Assembly: GCF_000237925.1 (NCBI RefSeq)
Contig: NW_017386021.1
Coordinates: forward strand, 744,001-808,000
Source of the DNA: Schistosoma mansoni
Taxonomy: Eukaryota > Platyhelminthes > Trematoda > Strigeidida > Schistosomatidae
Reading direction: 5' to 3'
Length of the DNA stretch: 64,000 bases
How positions within the stretch are numbered: position 1 is the stretch's first letter; the number at the start of each line of letters is the position of its first letter. Positions 27,780-39,397 of the stretch are shown in pieces. The notes under the pieces were generated by a model. It worked only from the letters and a program-made list of their open reading frames with translations, was not told the origin of the DNA and did no database searches. The position numbers were made by a program, and so were the translations under genes.

Positions 27780-28015
27780 AAGTCGGAAATTCGTCCGATA
27801 TTTGGGGGAAAAGTCGGCTATTCGTCGGATATTTAGGGGAAAAGTCGGCTATTCGTCGGATATTTAGGGGAAAAGTCGGCTATTCGTCGGATATTTAGGG
27901 GAAAAGTCGGCTATTCGTCGGATATTTAAGGGAAAAGTCGACTATTCGTCGGATATTTAGGGGAAAAATCGGCTATTCGTCGGATATTTAGGGGAAAAAT
28001 CGGAAATTTAGCGAC
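27780..28015. repeat. 31-bp tandem minisatellite, about 7.5 units
   Basis: Units start at 27780, 27811, 27842, 27873, 27904, 27935, 27966 and 27997, an exact 31-bp period. The core is AAGTCGGCTATTCGTCGGAT followed by ATTTAGGGGAA. The inner units are nearly identical, and the first and last are more diverged, as expected for expansion by unequal exchange. GGGGAAA/TTTCCCC motifs continue downstream to about 28180 in inverted sense. Confidence 0.95.
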
Positions 28016-28179
28016 ATTTGAAAACCAGAGCGACAGAAAGGGGAAATTCCGCTTTATTTCCCCCGGACAGGCGAAAAAGCAGACATTTCGGTGCATTTCC
28101 CCTTTATTTACGACTTATTTTCCAATGCATTTTCCGCTTTATTTCCCCTTTGTTCGCCTTTATTTCCCCTTTATTGGTT

Positions 28180-28397
28180 GTTTGGGTATTGGCGCGAAAT
28201 TCATCCGCTCACCTGTCTAAATACTATTTCGGCATTATAGCTAATGTCAGTTCGTGATGAAAACCATAAATCAAATTCCTAACCCTAACCATCAACTGCC
28301 AACCACAATTATAATTCCTCACACTGCTATTAACCTTTATCATTTCCAAGGTCATCTCAGCGTTGCCTAAAGGTCGTCCGTAAATTACAGTCTCACT
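28180..28397 (+). mobile_element. Merlin-type MITE, right part
   Basis: The stretch GCGCGAAATTCATC...GGCATTATAGCTAATGTCAG...AAAGGTCGTCCGTAAATTACAGTCTCAC matches the MITEs at 43002-43273 and 47709-48097, ending in the same terminal inverted repeat. Its left terminal repeat is missing; the minisatellite-associated DNA abuts instead. Confidence 0.6.
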
Positions 28398-28537
28398 ACA
28401 TTTCCAGTAATTTAGGTAGTAATCATATTGTTTTAAGGTTTTATATGGTAGATATTTGATGAAAATCAGTAAAAAACTTAGTGAATCGTTACTGCTCTCC
28501 TGTTTCACTCAAACATTCCTGTTTTAAAGTAGTCTAT

Positions 28538-28561
28538 CAGTCTCTACTCGAGTAGAGACTG
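28538..28561. repeat. Perfect 24-bp palindrome
   Basis: CAGTCTCTACTC followed by its exact reverse complement GAGTAGAGACTG, with no spacer. Confidence 0.9.
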
Positions 28562-28569
28562 TTGAAGCT

Positions 28570-28830
28570 TATTAAGATCACAAAACGATCCACGTCGATC
28601 AACCATTGAAAATATGACAGCATTAAATACACGCCTCGTCCAGTACGTGAATCGTCAACAGTTCTCATCCACCACATCAAACTCGAGCGTCAGACCCAAG
28701 TCCTTCCGTTTTGTGTGTAATGTCTTAATCTTCAGACCACGAAGCCGGGATCCTATGGTATGCAAGTTCAACCCCAACCAGCCATGTTGTGCGGCATTTC
28801 ATTGTCTTCTGTGTGCACATTCCTGACACC
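28570..28830 (-). mobile_element. SMα-type SINE head (tRNA-like part), minus strand, degraded
   Basis: Sequence GATCAACCATTGAAAATATG...CAGACCCAAGTCCTTCCGTT...TCTTCAGACCACGAAGCC aligns with 43300-43500. Read on the minus strand it carries the A-box-like and B-box-like parts seen in the SMα elements. No hammerhead part is attached. Confidence 0.45.
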
Positions 28831-28840
28831 CCAATCATCT

Positions 28841-29120
28841 ATTATCAGGTGATCACTGGCAACTAGCTTCGAGGGAATTTCCACAGTTCTGGTAAGAAGC
28901 AGCGATCAGTTGAGTCCAGTCGCGTAGGGTCCCAATCTCTCGACTTTGGGAAATGGCACAGATTCCTCAAGATTCTCTATAGCGGCTTCCCCAAAACGGG
29001 TAAAATTGTCCCCAGTTTTGGGAGATTGGGACCTTACGCTACTGGACTTAACTGATCTCTGCTTCTTACCAGAACTGTGGAAATTTCCTCGAAGCTGGTT
29101 GCTAGTGATCACCTGATAAT
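28841..29120. repeat. 280-bp foldback (long inverted repeat)
   Basis: The left arm from ATTATCAGGTGATCACTGGC to about 28950 is the reverse complement of the right arm from about 29012 to CCTGATAAT at 29120, at roughly 90% identity over more than 100 bp. The loop is about 60 bp. The structure contains CCACAGTTCTGGTAAGAAGC on both arms. It could be a foldback-type MITE or a hairpin-RNA source; no target duplication is obvious. Confidence 0.9.
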
Positions 29121-29454
29121 ATTCAGTATCGGTTTGTAGAAATTACTGAATGTTATAAAAATGACAAATCGATCTAAGCTAGACAATTATTGAAATCTAT
29201 TTTAGCTTTTTAAGGCTATCTGATTACAGCGGTAAAACGTGTTTATTTTACCAATTATCCCCTCCTACTACTTTAACAGATCCTACCAATGAATTGCTAA
29301 GTGGTTGAAATAATGCTTCTTTGACATTGGTCTTTTTTTTAGAGAACAATAATTTGGTCTAGTTGACGGGGATTCAATGGAGGTTGGTTCTAACTTCCAG
29401 GTTGTATTTATTACTGATTGACCTTAGTTGGGATACCACTATAACTTGGGAAGT

Positions 29455-29600
29455 ATTAGGGAGATGTTTTGTTCTAGCATAGGAATTCTCAGCAGTACAT
29501 ACGCACTACTCCACTTGGTACCAAACCTAGGATTTTCGAGTTTCACATCGAGCGCCTAACCCTCAGACCACTAAGCTACCATTGCCTCAAGGCTCTTAGG
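29455..29600 (-). mobile_element. SMα-type element with degraded hammerhead, minus strand
   Basis: On the minus strand an A-box-like TAGCTTAGTGGTCTGAGG is followed by a weak B box (ACTCGAAAATCC). After it comes a degraded hammerhead of the second subfamily: GTACTGCTGAGAATTCC, then AGAACAAAAC and a TACTTCCC end, against a family pattern of CUGAGGA core and GGACGAAAC. Confidence 0.6.
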
Positions 29601-29954
29601 TCTCACTTTCGATTCCCAAAGGCATCGTAGGTTCTTACTGTCGAAAATTCCTGTACTAGAACTAAAAGGCTGTTCAGTACTTTCTGCTTTTCAGGTTTTC
29701 TAAATTCGGTCCGTGATGCGGGTTTTTTTATCCTTACAGATTATGCATCTTCACTTTTATTCAGTTTATTTTTTTTAACACAGATAATGTGTGTACTGGT
29801 CAATGGCTCAAAAACTCTACATATGGTCATGAAATAATGTGTCAATCCTTCGGAGTTTGTGTGACCGGGGTATTTGCTGCCAATGGTATTGTGTGTGCTT
29901 ATTAAAATGTTCCATACATATTAATTAATATTTAATGTCTTGCGAATTATCTGT

Positions 29955-30245
29955 TTATTTAAACATATAAACATTAGTACAAGGAGGCACCAAATGGATA
30001 TGCGCCACACAAATCATTCGATTTGTGTGAGGGCTGGGATACTGCCCTGGTGCACAGACTGAAGCAGGTGATTTTCGTGGGGGGGGAGTACACCCGAAGC
30101 CTTTGAAGTAAAGGTTTGATCCACAAGGCAGTGGAGCAACGTCAGGAGATACAGTCCCATGGTAGCCGGTGACCAATAGTTGGTTCATACACTATTTGTT
30201 ACTTCAGGATACTGGAGCCCATGTGCACCATTGGTTTGGAATCAG
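29955..30245. repeat. Unclassified dispersed repeat, probable
   Basis: A G/C-richer island including ATTCGATTTGTGTGAGGG and a run of nine G. It has the look of a repeat known from schistosome genomes, but no second copy is in the window and I cannot name it. Confidence 0.3.
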
Positions 30246-30410
30246 GGTTTTCCAACTCCCCTAGGTAGACTCTGTGTCCACCAACCCGGTTAAAGCGTCG
30301 GACAAAGTAATACGCATCGATAGACAAAAGAGTTCGAACCAAGGACATACAGCTTCAGACATGAACGCATAAACTGCTAACCGCTGAGTAGGCATCCAGT
30401 AATTTATATG
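30246..30410 (-). mobile_element. tRNA-like SINE head, minus strand
   Basis: On the minus strand, TACTCAGCGGTTAGCAG resembles an A box and CTTGGTTCGAACTC is a good B box 30-40 bp later, the arrangement of the SMα tRNA-like region. No acceptor-stem pairing supports a real tRNA. Confidence 0.45.
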
Positions 30411-30489
30411 CAGAATGAGCCAAAAAAGAAACAAGCTGTGAAGTAAACAAGGAAAAGTATACATTGTGAAATGGTGGAGAAGACATGGA

Positions 30490-30860
30490 GCTCGGGTGAA
30501 TTATTTTAGTAGATTTTCATTCTCTGGGTCGGGTGATTTGGTCGTAGAGCTTTCATTGTTTTCCTGAACAACATCAGCGCAAACTTGAGGTAAAAGTGAA
30601 GTAATCAAATTTCTCCACATATGACTCACAGCTTGCCCTGTCAATCTCAATCTTGGTTGGTTAATAACGACTTTTAACCTGTCATTGTCTACCTCTTTAT
30701 TTTCATTATATTACCCTTTGATACGATTCCCGGTTCTACGTTTGTCCATGATTTTTTCTGACCGGTCGATAAATTGAATCGATTTTGATGCGTTTGTTAT
30801 TTGTCAATGATGAAAGCTCCACGATCAAACCACCCGGCTCAGAGAGCAAAACTTCACCAG
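30490..30860 (-). mobile_element. Penelope-like element 3' fragment with an inverted end copy
   Basis: This matches the 3' region of the Penelope-like element at 36662-37000 (AACATCAGCGCAAACTTGAG, TTTCTCCACATATGACTCAC). At 30808-30850 part of its own end recurs in inverse orientation: AATGAAAGCTCTACGACC-like sequence pairs with GAAAGCTCCACGATCAAACC. Such inverted partial end copies are a known structural feature of Penelope-like elements. Confidence 0.65.
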
Positions 30861-33800
30861 AAAATTGAACGCATTGTCTTAGGGGATCATTCTAATATAA
30901 TTGCTTTTTGTAAATGAATAATATTAATTACATGATAATGGATCGCTTCACTAATCACTAATCAAACACAACCGATTTAATTCATAATACTGAACGGCAT
31001 TGTATACAAACAAAAAAAACTAGATACATAATAAACAATTATCGGGTCAACATTTACACAATATATGAGTCTAACAAATTATATCATTCTAGTCTTTCTT
31101 TTCTCAAGACGTCCTCAAATGCCCTGATACGGCCAAGAGTCGGGAGAGTCAGCTCTCCCTCTCGTAATGCTCTCACATGGCATTTCATACTAAAGCTAGG
31201 TGATATATTAAACAATTCAAGTACTCACCCTTTGATTATAATTAAAGAAACCCTTTTAAAAGTTATTTAGACATCATAGTTATCAATGTGATGCGAAAAA
31301 TGTAGATCTTTCATTCCTACAGTATTACGAGGAAGCTTCTGCATATAGCTTTTATGTCTTTTGACGATTCATAATTCCACGATAAAACTTTTCAATATAA
31401 AATGTGTCTCCGTGTTTCCTTTTTTATTTATTTCAACCAGACTTTATCTCTTATTCAAAATGAATAATATTCATAAGATGGTTATTACTTTATTCTTACG
31501 TTCTTTTCGTTTATCTGCTTCTGATACCGCATATTTGTTAGCTTTTTGGAGTAAATATCATGCACGAGAAAGTTTAGTATAGGAACGTATCTATAAGTTA
31601 CTATTGTAGGACCAAAATTGAAATATTTATATCTCTTAATATAAAGTTCGTCGTTAATTTATATAGTCAATCCATCTTAATTAAATATGTTACTAATATT
31701 GATAATATGATATGGTTCCAGAGAAGTTTTAGTCTGAAATTTCTCTCGTAGCATTTAAACATCCTTACACTGTTAGTCTATCGTAAAACAGGTACTGTCA
31801 AGATTGAAGCAAATATTAAAAAATCCTGTTTAACGTTTCTGACAAAATAGGGAACGATTAATAAGTCAGTTCACAAGAAATTGTTGTACATTACAAAAAA
31901 GCATATCGTTTGTACGATCATAGTTGATACTGTCAATTATATTCATAGATCAGATAAGATATATGGTGCTACTTCTAGTATCAGGGACTAAAATTGGTAT
32001 CGAAGTGATCTTTTTTCTTTAATATTTGATTGCGTTATCTCAGCTGTGTTTTATTATTATGTTTTGTCTATTGTTGTTACTCACACTGTAGCTCAATAAT
32101 ACATTATCTCATTTATCTGGACTTGACCAGTTATTACCAACTATGCAATATGTTGTAATACGCGCTGGAATTATGTATTTAGGGGCTGAATTGGATTTTT
32201 ATTGAAAAGTTAGTACCGTAATGTTTATCACTTCATAGATTATTACCTTATCTAATGACTACATTACAAGCATGTTATGATCAAATTCTAAGTAAAGAAA
32301 GTAGCATATAGTCGATTATTCATTTTAAATAATGCGTGTATTGCATGAATTCAGTGCCTGTCGTCCTTTGAAATTCGTAAACCATGGATTTTTTTGACTC
32401 TGGGGAAGATATACATATATATTTTTTGAACAATTTATATAATTTGTTTATTACTTCTTTGGACCTAGACTAATTTGTTTATTGATTATTCTTTAAATTT
32501 TTTCGCGATCAAAATTATACTGCTTATATACTGAATTTATTATCTAACGCATTGCCTTATGCTCATTACGCTAACATCATTTTTTCTACAATGGTTGCCA
32601 TCAATCTATTATTATTGTTGTTGTATTTTTCTGGTATTCTTTTTTGCTACATAATACTATGATATTAAGTTAGTCTTGAAGCGGAAATGCAGCTATTTCA
32701 TTGTATTTTTTTGAATTACTAATAATATTATTTACGTTATGATTTTCTATTTTCTTCTATCAGTGTATTGTTGATGTACGTATTCTCTATTCTTCTTGTT
32801 CTGGTTAAAATTGAATGCATTGAACTAGTACACCCATAGAAGTACATTTTAATACACACTATTATATATATGCTTATTAAAATTTTTACTTGTTTTCTAT
32901 ACTTTCCATTAAAATAACAAATGCTATCATACAATATCATAAATATGTCAATCAGTTTAGATTTGGGCAGAAATATACACTGTTTATGTTGTTATAATTA
33001 AATATGAGGACGATGAGATGAATAATGATGACTGACTAGCGAGGGAATTAAAGTAACATGTTATCAGTGATAAGGTGATCAATTTCTGGGTCTATTGTTC
33101 GAAAAGACATAACGTGTAACCTTGCTGCGGCACGCAACGTCACCGGCCTAACATGATAATACCAATATTTCATTATTCTGTTAATAATCCAACTTTTTTG
33201 TGTCAAATCACTGGTTCATGTTCTCTTTTATACTCTTTTTTTCTACTCAGCTCAATTACTTTCAACTGTAATGGTTTAGTATTTGCTAACATCGAGTTTG
33301 ACAGGATATCGTAGAAACTGATGAATTCCCTTTACTATCACATGATCCTTGCATAGTTGCAAATAACTGTCTAACTCAATTTGAACACTACAAATAGACT
33401 ATAGGTGAGTTATATATATAAACATAATTAGATTTTGTGTTGTTTCCTTTGAATTCCGTGACTTAATTATTCGTAATATCTATACTGTTTTGTCCGTGTC
33501 TTTAATAGAAAAAGCCATATTCTGTTTGAGATCGATAAAAACTTTTGGTGAGATCTCATGTTATTGCTAGAAATCGTTAAGGAAAATAGATAACATCTTC
33601 GATATAACAGACTAGATGAAGAAAACAATTTCATCATAAAAACCAGACAAGAAGTGAGCGCTACAATAATACTTGGATACTATTTTACATGTCCAAATAT
33701 GGTAATTCTGAATACCCAAACATTTTTACTGAATTAGTATCCACTTGACTAGTGAAAATATTCTAGTGTATTTTATTAAGTACAATTATTGTCTAATAAA

Positions 33801-34549
33801 TAGAAGTTACTTTATACATTTCATTTTATAATGTTTAGTCAAGGCTAAGAACAAGATTTTCTGTTGAAAAAATGAAGTCAAATTGTATTTGAAAACCTAT
33901 CATCATTTTCATACAGACTATAGTTACCTATAAAAAGATTTTCATGTTTCAGTGGATTATTTTCAAAAGGGAACTTCAGAATTAGATAAAAAAATCTGGT
34001 AAGATGCTGTCAGTTAGTGTTTGTGAATATTGCAGTTATGACTGATGAGGATCTTTATGTTGGAAATCTAACTATGTGAAGTAAAGGAGATGAATCTACA
34101 AACGATGAAACAACACAACTAAGGTGAAGTTTACTAGATGAATAAAGGTCAGTGGGTCGTCAAAGGAATTTTGTAAGTGAAACCATCTGGTGTTAAGTAT
34201 GTTTATCAGGATATAGTGTGATTTACCACGTTTTCTTACTGTATAGATAGATCCCTTCGGAAAAAATAATACTAATCCCCTCTACAAAGGAAAATAAGTA
34301 ACGCGTTTGATATTCGTTAATTATTCTAAATCCTCTAGCGCTTTTTACTTCATATCCACTAAATTTCTGGTGATCTTACTGAATTTCTGTCTGAACTCCA
34401 TCGGCATGTGAATATTTTTTTCATAAATTTAGTCTGTTCTCAATTGATAAGAAGTGATTGTTGAATACCACTAAACTTTTAACTTTCTTTCCTCTTTTAA
34501 ATTTCGAAACATTCAGTTTATCAAAATTTCTTGGAACTCAGTAATTTCA
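30861..34549. other. AT-rich stretch without a supported gene
   Basis: I see no gene. A 73-codon frame at 31361-31582 has no family. A segment near 31110-31190 (CCTGATACGGCCAAGAGTCG) may be a repeat fragment. Confidence 0.5.
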
Positions 34550-34978
34550 ATGAATATACAAATACCTTCAATTCAGGCGGTACGTTTAGTTCTTCATTGG
34601 TTTTCTGAATGGAACAACTGTGAACGTGAATTATTTCTTTCTACATTAAATTGTCTTGAAACAGTGGATCATCATTTATCTATTGATGATTCATTATCCA
34701 TAATAAGTGAAATGAATACCAGTGAGCATGATAATGATTCTATTCGTCAGAACAATACTATTGATCATCAAATGAATGATACATTCTTAGCACATTTAAT
34801 GAATACGAATTTGCAAATTAGTTCAGAATTAGTTGAAAAATTGGATTCATCAGATATATTTCAATGTCAAATACGTTTATTTTATTTTTGGTATCCTCAA
34901 TGGTCATTAGAACAACGTGTTCAATTAGTTAGTAATTTAAAAGATATACAATTAAAGTCATTAAATGAAATCTCGTAA
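34550..34978 (+). CDS. C14orf119-like (DUF4508) protein, single exon
   Basis: A 142-codon open frame resembles the small conserved metazoan C14orf119/DUF4508 family in its two signature parts: QAVRLVLHWFSEWNNCEREL near the start and IFQCQIRLFYFWYPQWSLEQR near residues 105-125, separated by a variable Asn/Asp/Ser-rich linker. The human protein is about 140 residues, so the length fits. The ATG at 34550 directly precedes the conserved block and no upstream exon is needed. The family's molecular function is not established. The gene is convergent with the dynein gene that ends at 36254. Confidence 0.7.
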   Translation: MNIQIPSIQAVRLVLHWFSEWNNCERELFLSTLNCLETVDHHLSIDDSLSIISEMNTSEHDNDSIRQNNTIDHQMNDTFLAHLMNTNLQISSELVEKLDSSDIFQCQIRLFYFWYPQWSLEQRVQLVSNLKDIQLKSLNEIS

Positions 34979-35259
34979 ATTTGTTTACGTATTACATATA
35001 TCAACGTAAAGCAACTAAGAATAATATCAGGCTCTAGTTATCTCCAACGTTTTCAATGTATGAAAGGTGTATTTTATCCAGCATTTCCGTCCATCTTTTT
35101 TCAATTATTCTATACTGTATATCAAAGTTTAGTTTTCCCTAAAGATTTCATTTCAAGCATCTCCAGTTGTATGCAATGAAAACGCTAGTTTAACGCTGGC
35201 TAAAACCTCAGATGACAAACACTTACATATAAAATGTTAAGGCTGGAAGTGAAATCTCC

Positions 35260-35265
35260 AATAAA
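35260..35265 (+). terminator. Possible polyadenylation signal AATAAA
   Basis: AATAAA 282 nt after the stop of the C14orf119-like frame; plausible but not the only A/T-rich candidate. Confidence 0.35.
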
Positions 35266-35779
35266 AATTACACTGTAGTGCGATACTTTAATTTACTTAA
35301 TGGACAGAAAAACAGCTAAAAATTCTGGTTACGTCACACTTATTGGACATTGAGAATGTTGTATATAATCAGTATGTCTGTTTCCATTATACTATTAACT
35401 TAATTGTTCAATGGCTGTTTTTGTAATATTGAGAGGAAAGAAAGCCTCTTTTTATTATAATTGACAGTTTTTGTACTGTATTTGTTAGTATTTCGTTATA
35501 ATTTTTCAGTTTATTGTAAATATAACGTTTGTTTTGAATATGCTAATAGTTTATTTACTTTTGATACACTTGCTCTTTTTGGACAATTATATTGGGCTGA
35601 ACTATCCGCTCATCAGTAGTAATTGACTTTATGTACTACAGTCATCGTAATATTATTTTGAAAGTTTCCTCTCCCATCTTTACACTCTGGCGATAAACGG
35701 TGATCACACACGTAAACATATCAATCAACAAAAGCTCACAAGAGATTTATTTTTATAATATGTGTACATATATGTATAA

Positions 35780-35945
35780 ACGTCTTAAGCGGTGACTTAT
35801 TTGTTATGACGTTCGACTTTCAGTCGCTGAATCTCAGGTTCGACCTCTGGTTTGGGCAACCAGATAGTATCATTAGTCCTCATACTATGTGGCTCAAATC
35901 CAGGTACTTGGAAAGTAAACTAGTCTAAACCTTTAAATAAACTTC
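35780..35945 (+). mobile_element. tRNA-like SINE remnant
   Basis: CTCAGGTTCGACCTCTGG at 35834 onwards is a good B box. It is followed by TCATTAGTCCTCATACTATG and ATCCAGGTACTTGG, which vaguely track a decayed hammerhead. Confidence 0.4.
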
Positions 35946-36253
35946 TATCCAGTTATTATAAGCGAGAGTTATAAGTGCTTGCCTCCCGGCAGTTATATAT
36001 GCGAGAATAGAACTGTTTGTGGAAACCGATGTTACATGCACACATATTGCACCATTATCTAATTTTTTTTTGAATTTCTCTTATGTTAATTCTTTTCTTT
36101 TAAGATGTGATGATTATAATTAAAATAATATAGTGAATGCAAAGAATAGATACCTATGTATGGTTAATAATAATAACAATATTGTAATCATTCCTCTCAA
36201 ACATATCTGATTTGTATTTTCTGTATTTAAACAATACAAATGTGTTAATTGTT

Positions 36254-36375
36254 TTAATAATTCAATGCACATAATAAAGCTACACCACGTTGGACCCAGT
36301 GTTTTTGTTGTTGATCAGTTGGAATTTCAATAGAAAATACAAAATTTGTTGAATGACCAGTAGTAGATAAAGTTC
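36254..36375 (-). CDS. DNAH1: DNAH1-like terminal exon
   Basis: 122 nt, [19 protein letters not shown] to the final ALLCALNY and TAA (complement of 36254-36256). Acceptor CTTGCAG. Vertebrate DNAH1 also ends in a CALDY-type sequence. Confidence 0.95.
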
Positions 36376-39344
36376 CTGCAAGTTTAGAGTAAAATATAAT
36401 AATAATAAATTATTTCAAACGTTTAAATCATTGAGGTATTTTACGTACTTAATTACACAACTAGAATTTTTAGTATAATTCATAATCTTTCTCACTATCC
36501 ATCCATTCATGCTGGACTTCTCGTAAGTTATTAAACTTACTTCCTATTCATCCCTACGAAACACGATTATCACTGGATTAACATTGAAATATTCACATAA
36601 AAATTTGAGTTTGATAAGTGCTAACATTAATAATACCTATTGCTCGATACTACAGAGACTTTGAGATGGTGAAGATGTATAGCTCAGGTGGATGATTTTA
36701 ATGGAGTTTTGTTCTCTGAGCTGGATGGTTTTGTCGTGGAGCTTTCATCATTCTTCTGAACGACATCAGCACAAACTTCGGGTAGAAGTGATGTGTTCGA
36801 ATTTCTCCACATGTGGTTCACAGCTTGTCCTGTACACCTCGATATTGATTGATTCTTGTTGACCTTAAATCTGTCATTGTTTACTTCTTTGTTTTGGTTG
36901 TATCTCCCATTTGTTTGATTTTTGTTTCTATGTTTCTGCATAATTTTCCTGATTGGTTGAGAAATTGAATTGATTTCAATGTTCTTGTTTACTGCTGATT
37001 GACCTGAGTGCCAAGTTTCTAAAAATTCTCTAGTGTTTTCGGAATTTCTTTTATCCAAAATCTCCACATTTTTCCAGTCGGATGTGTGTCCACAGTTGTC
37101 CACGTGTATTGATATGAGTGAAGAAATGTCGTGGCGTTTGACTGTTAATTGATATTCATGCGGACGAAGTTGAAGAGGGCGTCCGCTTTATCCGATGTAG
37201 TGTTTTTCGCAGTTGGCACAATTTATTTTGTAGATGGTGTTTGGTTTGTCTTCTTTTGTCATTTCATCTTTTGGTTTGCATAGGATTGAATGAAAGGGAT
37301 TTTGTTGGTTTGTGCGCAACACCTATTCCGAAGGTTTTCAGCAGTCTTGTCGTTTCTGATATACCTTTTGTGTATGGTAGGGTTATCCTTTTGTTGATTT
37401 CTGTACTTGACTTTGTTTCTGATGATGGGTGTGGCTAGTTTTTTTGGACGAAGATTGGGTAGCCGTTATTTTGAAGGATGGTTATCCAGTATTTTTCTTC
37501 ATTTTTTTTCGTGCTGTAATTGTATTGCAGTGTGTTCTCGCCTTCTTGAACAAGATTTGTACGCAATTGATTTTATGAGCTCTTGAGTTATTGCTATTAT
37601 AGTTGAGGATTTGATCAGTGTGGGTCGGCTTCCTGTACACTTGAGTCTCCGGTTTCTTTGTGTTGGTTCTGGTGATTAATATATCCAAGAATGGTAGCTT
37701 GTCATTTGACTCCTGTTTCATTGTGAACTTGATGTCATTGAAGACGTTGTTGATCAGCTTGTAGGTGTGTTCTAGCTACTCCTTTTTGACTATGAGGAAT
37801 GTGTCGTCTACATGGCGAATCCAATTTTTTGGCTTGATCATTAGTAAGATCGAGGCTTCTAGTCTCTGCATCACTGCTTCTGCGAAAAGTCGTGATATTG
37901 GTGATCCCATCGGTGTCCCTTTTGTTTGTTCGAGAATTTTTGTTGTTGAATTGAAAATATGTCGTTAGGGATAAATCGATGAGTTTTAGTAGACTTTGAC
38001 TTTGAAGCTTCGTGTACTTTGCAGGATTTTCGTCGTTGATGAGAAGTAGGGATAGCGCTTCTTTTGCTAAGCTTGGTTCAATTGAGGTGAATAGCGCTGT
38101 TACATCGACGGATATCACCAGCTCGTCGTCATTGATTTGAATGTCCTTAATCTGACCAAGGAATTGTGTGGCGGATTTGATGGAATGGTTCGATGAATCC
38201 ACTAAATGTTTCAATATTCGTGAAATTTCTCTTGACAAATTGTATGTTGGCGTTCCGCGTAGTGCTGCAATTGGACATAGTGGGATGTTTAGTTTGTCTA
38301 TCTTCGGCCTGCCGTAGAATCGAGGGAGCACTGGTCCATTGGATTCCATTCTCCATTGATCTTGCTTTGTTATTTCTCCCGCTTTGACAAGCTTGTTTAA
38401 AGTCTTTGACATTCGGTTGTCTAACTTTTTGACTGGCTTTATGTCCATCGGTTTGTATGTGCTTTTATCCTTGAGTAGTTCCTCGGCTTTCTTGATGTAT
38501 TCTTCTTCGTCCATAGTCACTGTGATGCGCCCTTTGTCCGCTGGAACGATGACAATATCTTTTCTAGTTAGTTTTTTCAAAGCTTTTTGTTCTTGTGAAG
38601 TCAGTTGGTTCTTGTCCTTCATCCCTTGAGTTAGTGGTACTATAGTTTGTCTTATTTCTTGTTACGTTTCCTCACTTATTCCGGAAGTTTTAAGTGATGG
38701 CTCTAGTGCTGCGAAGAATTCCAGTTTTGAGGCGTCGCTTGTACTGTAGTTTAATCTCTTTTGGAGTAGGTGTCGTATGTTTGTTAGTGGTTGTTTTGAC
38801 AGGTTGACCATGCAGTTGTTCATGTTTTCTTACATGGTTGGTTTTGAGATTTTGATTATTTTCTTCTTTAGGATGTTTCTTCTTTATTCTCTGTCATTTG
38901 CATGATACTTTGATGGCTGTTGTCAAGATTTCCAAGTGCTCTGACGTTAGTGTCCTTTGTAGCTTCATCCTTTGGTCCTCTATGACGTGTTAGTATTTGC
39001 GGATCCTGTAATGTGCATCCGTTATCATTAGGTGTACTTGATCTAATATTTTGTTGAGATATCATCCGACTGTCTATACAACTATACAATAAATTTGAAA
39101 GCAGTGACCATAAAATAGTAGTTGTTGCTCTCTATGTCCCTTTTATAATCAACCCATACAAAAAGTCCATGACTACAGAAACTATAGGCATGTTGACTGG
39201 GGCCTCCTGAACTCCCTGGTAAGTTTCTCAGACTGGGATACCTTCTTAAGTAATAGTCTCGTAAATGTCATTGACAAATTTTATCTGATCACTAACTCTT
39301 GTTTTGATTCCTGCATACCTCTTAAAACGTAAAGATTTAGTAAA

Positions 39345-39397
<53 letters not shown>

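Noticed and set aside
27780-28015. CRISPR-like array
   Set aside because: The 31-bp units are contiguous with no unique spacers, so it is a simple tandem repeat in a eukaryotic genome.
31361-31582. Possible first exon of the C14orf119-like gene
   Set aside because: The downstream frame already starts with the conserved N-terminal segment and I find no matching donor/acceptor pair.
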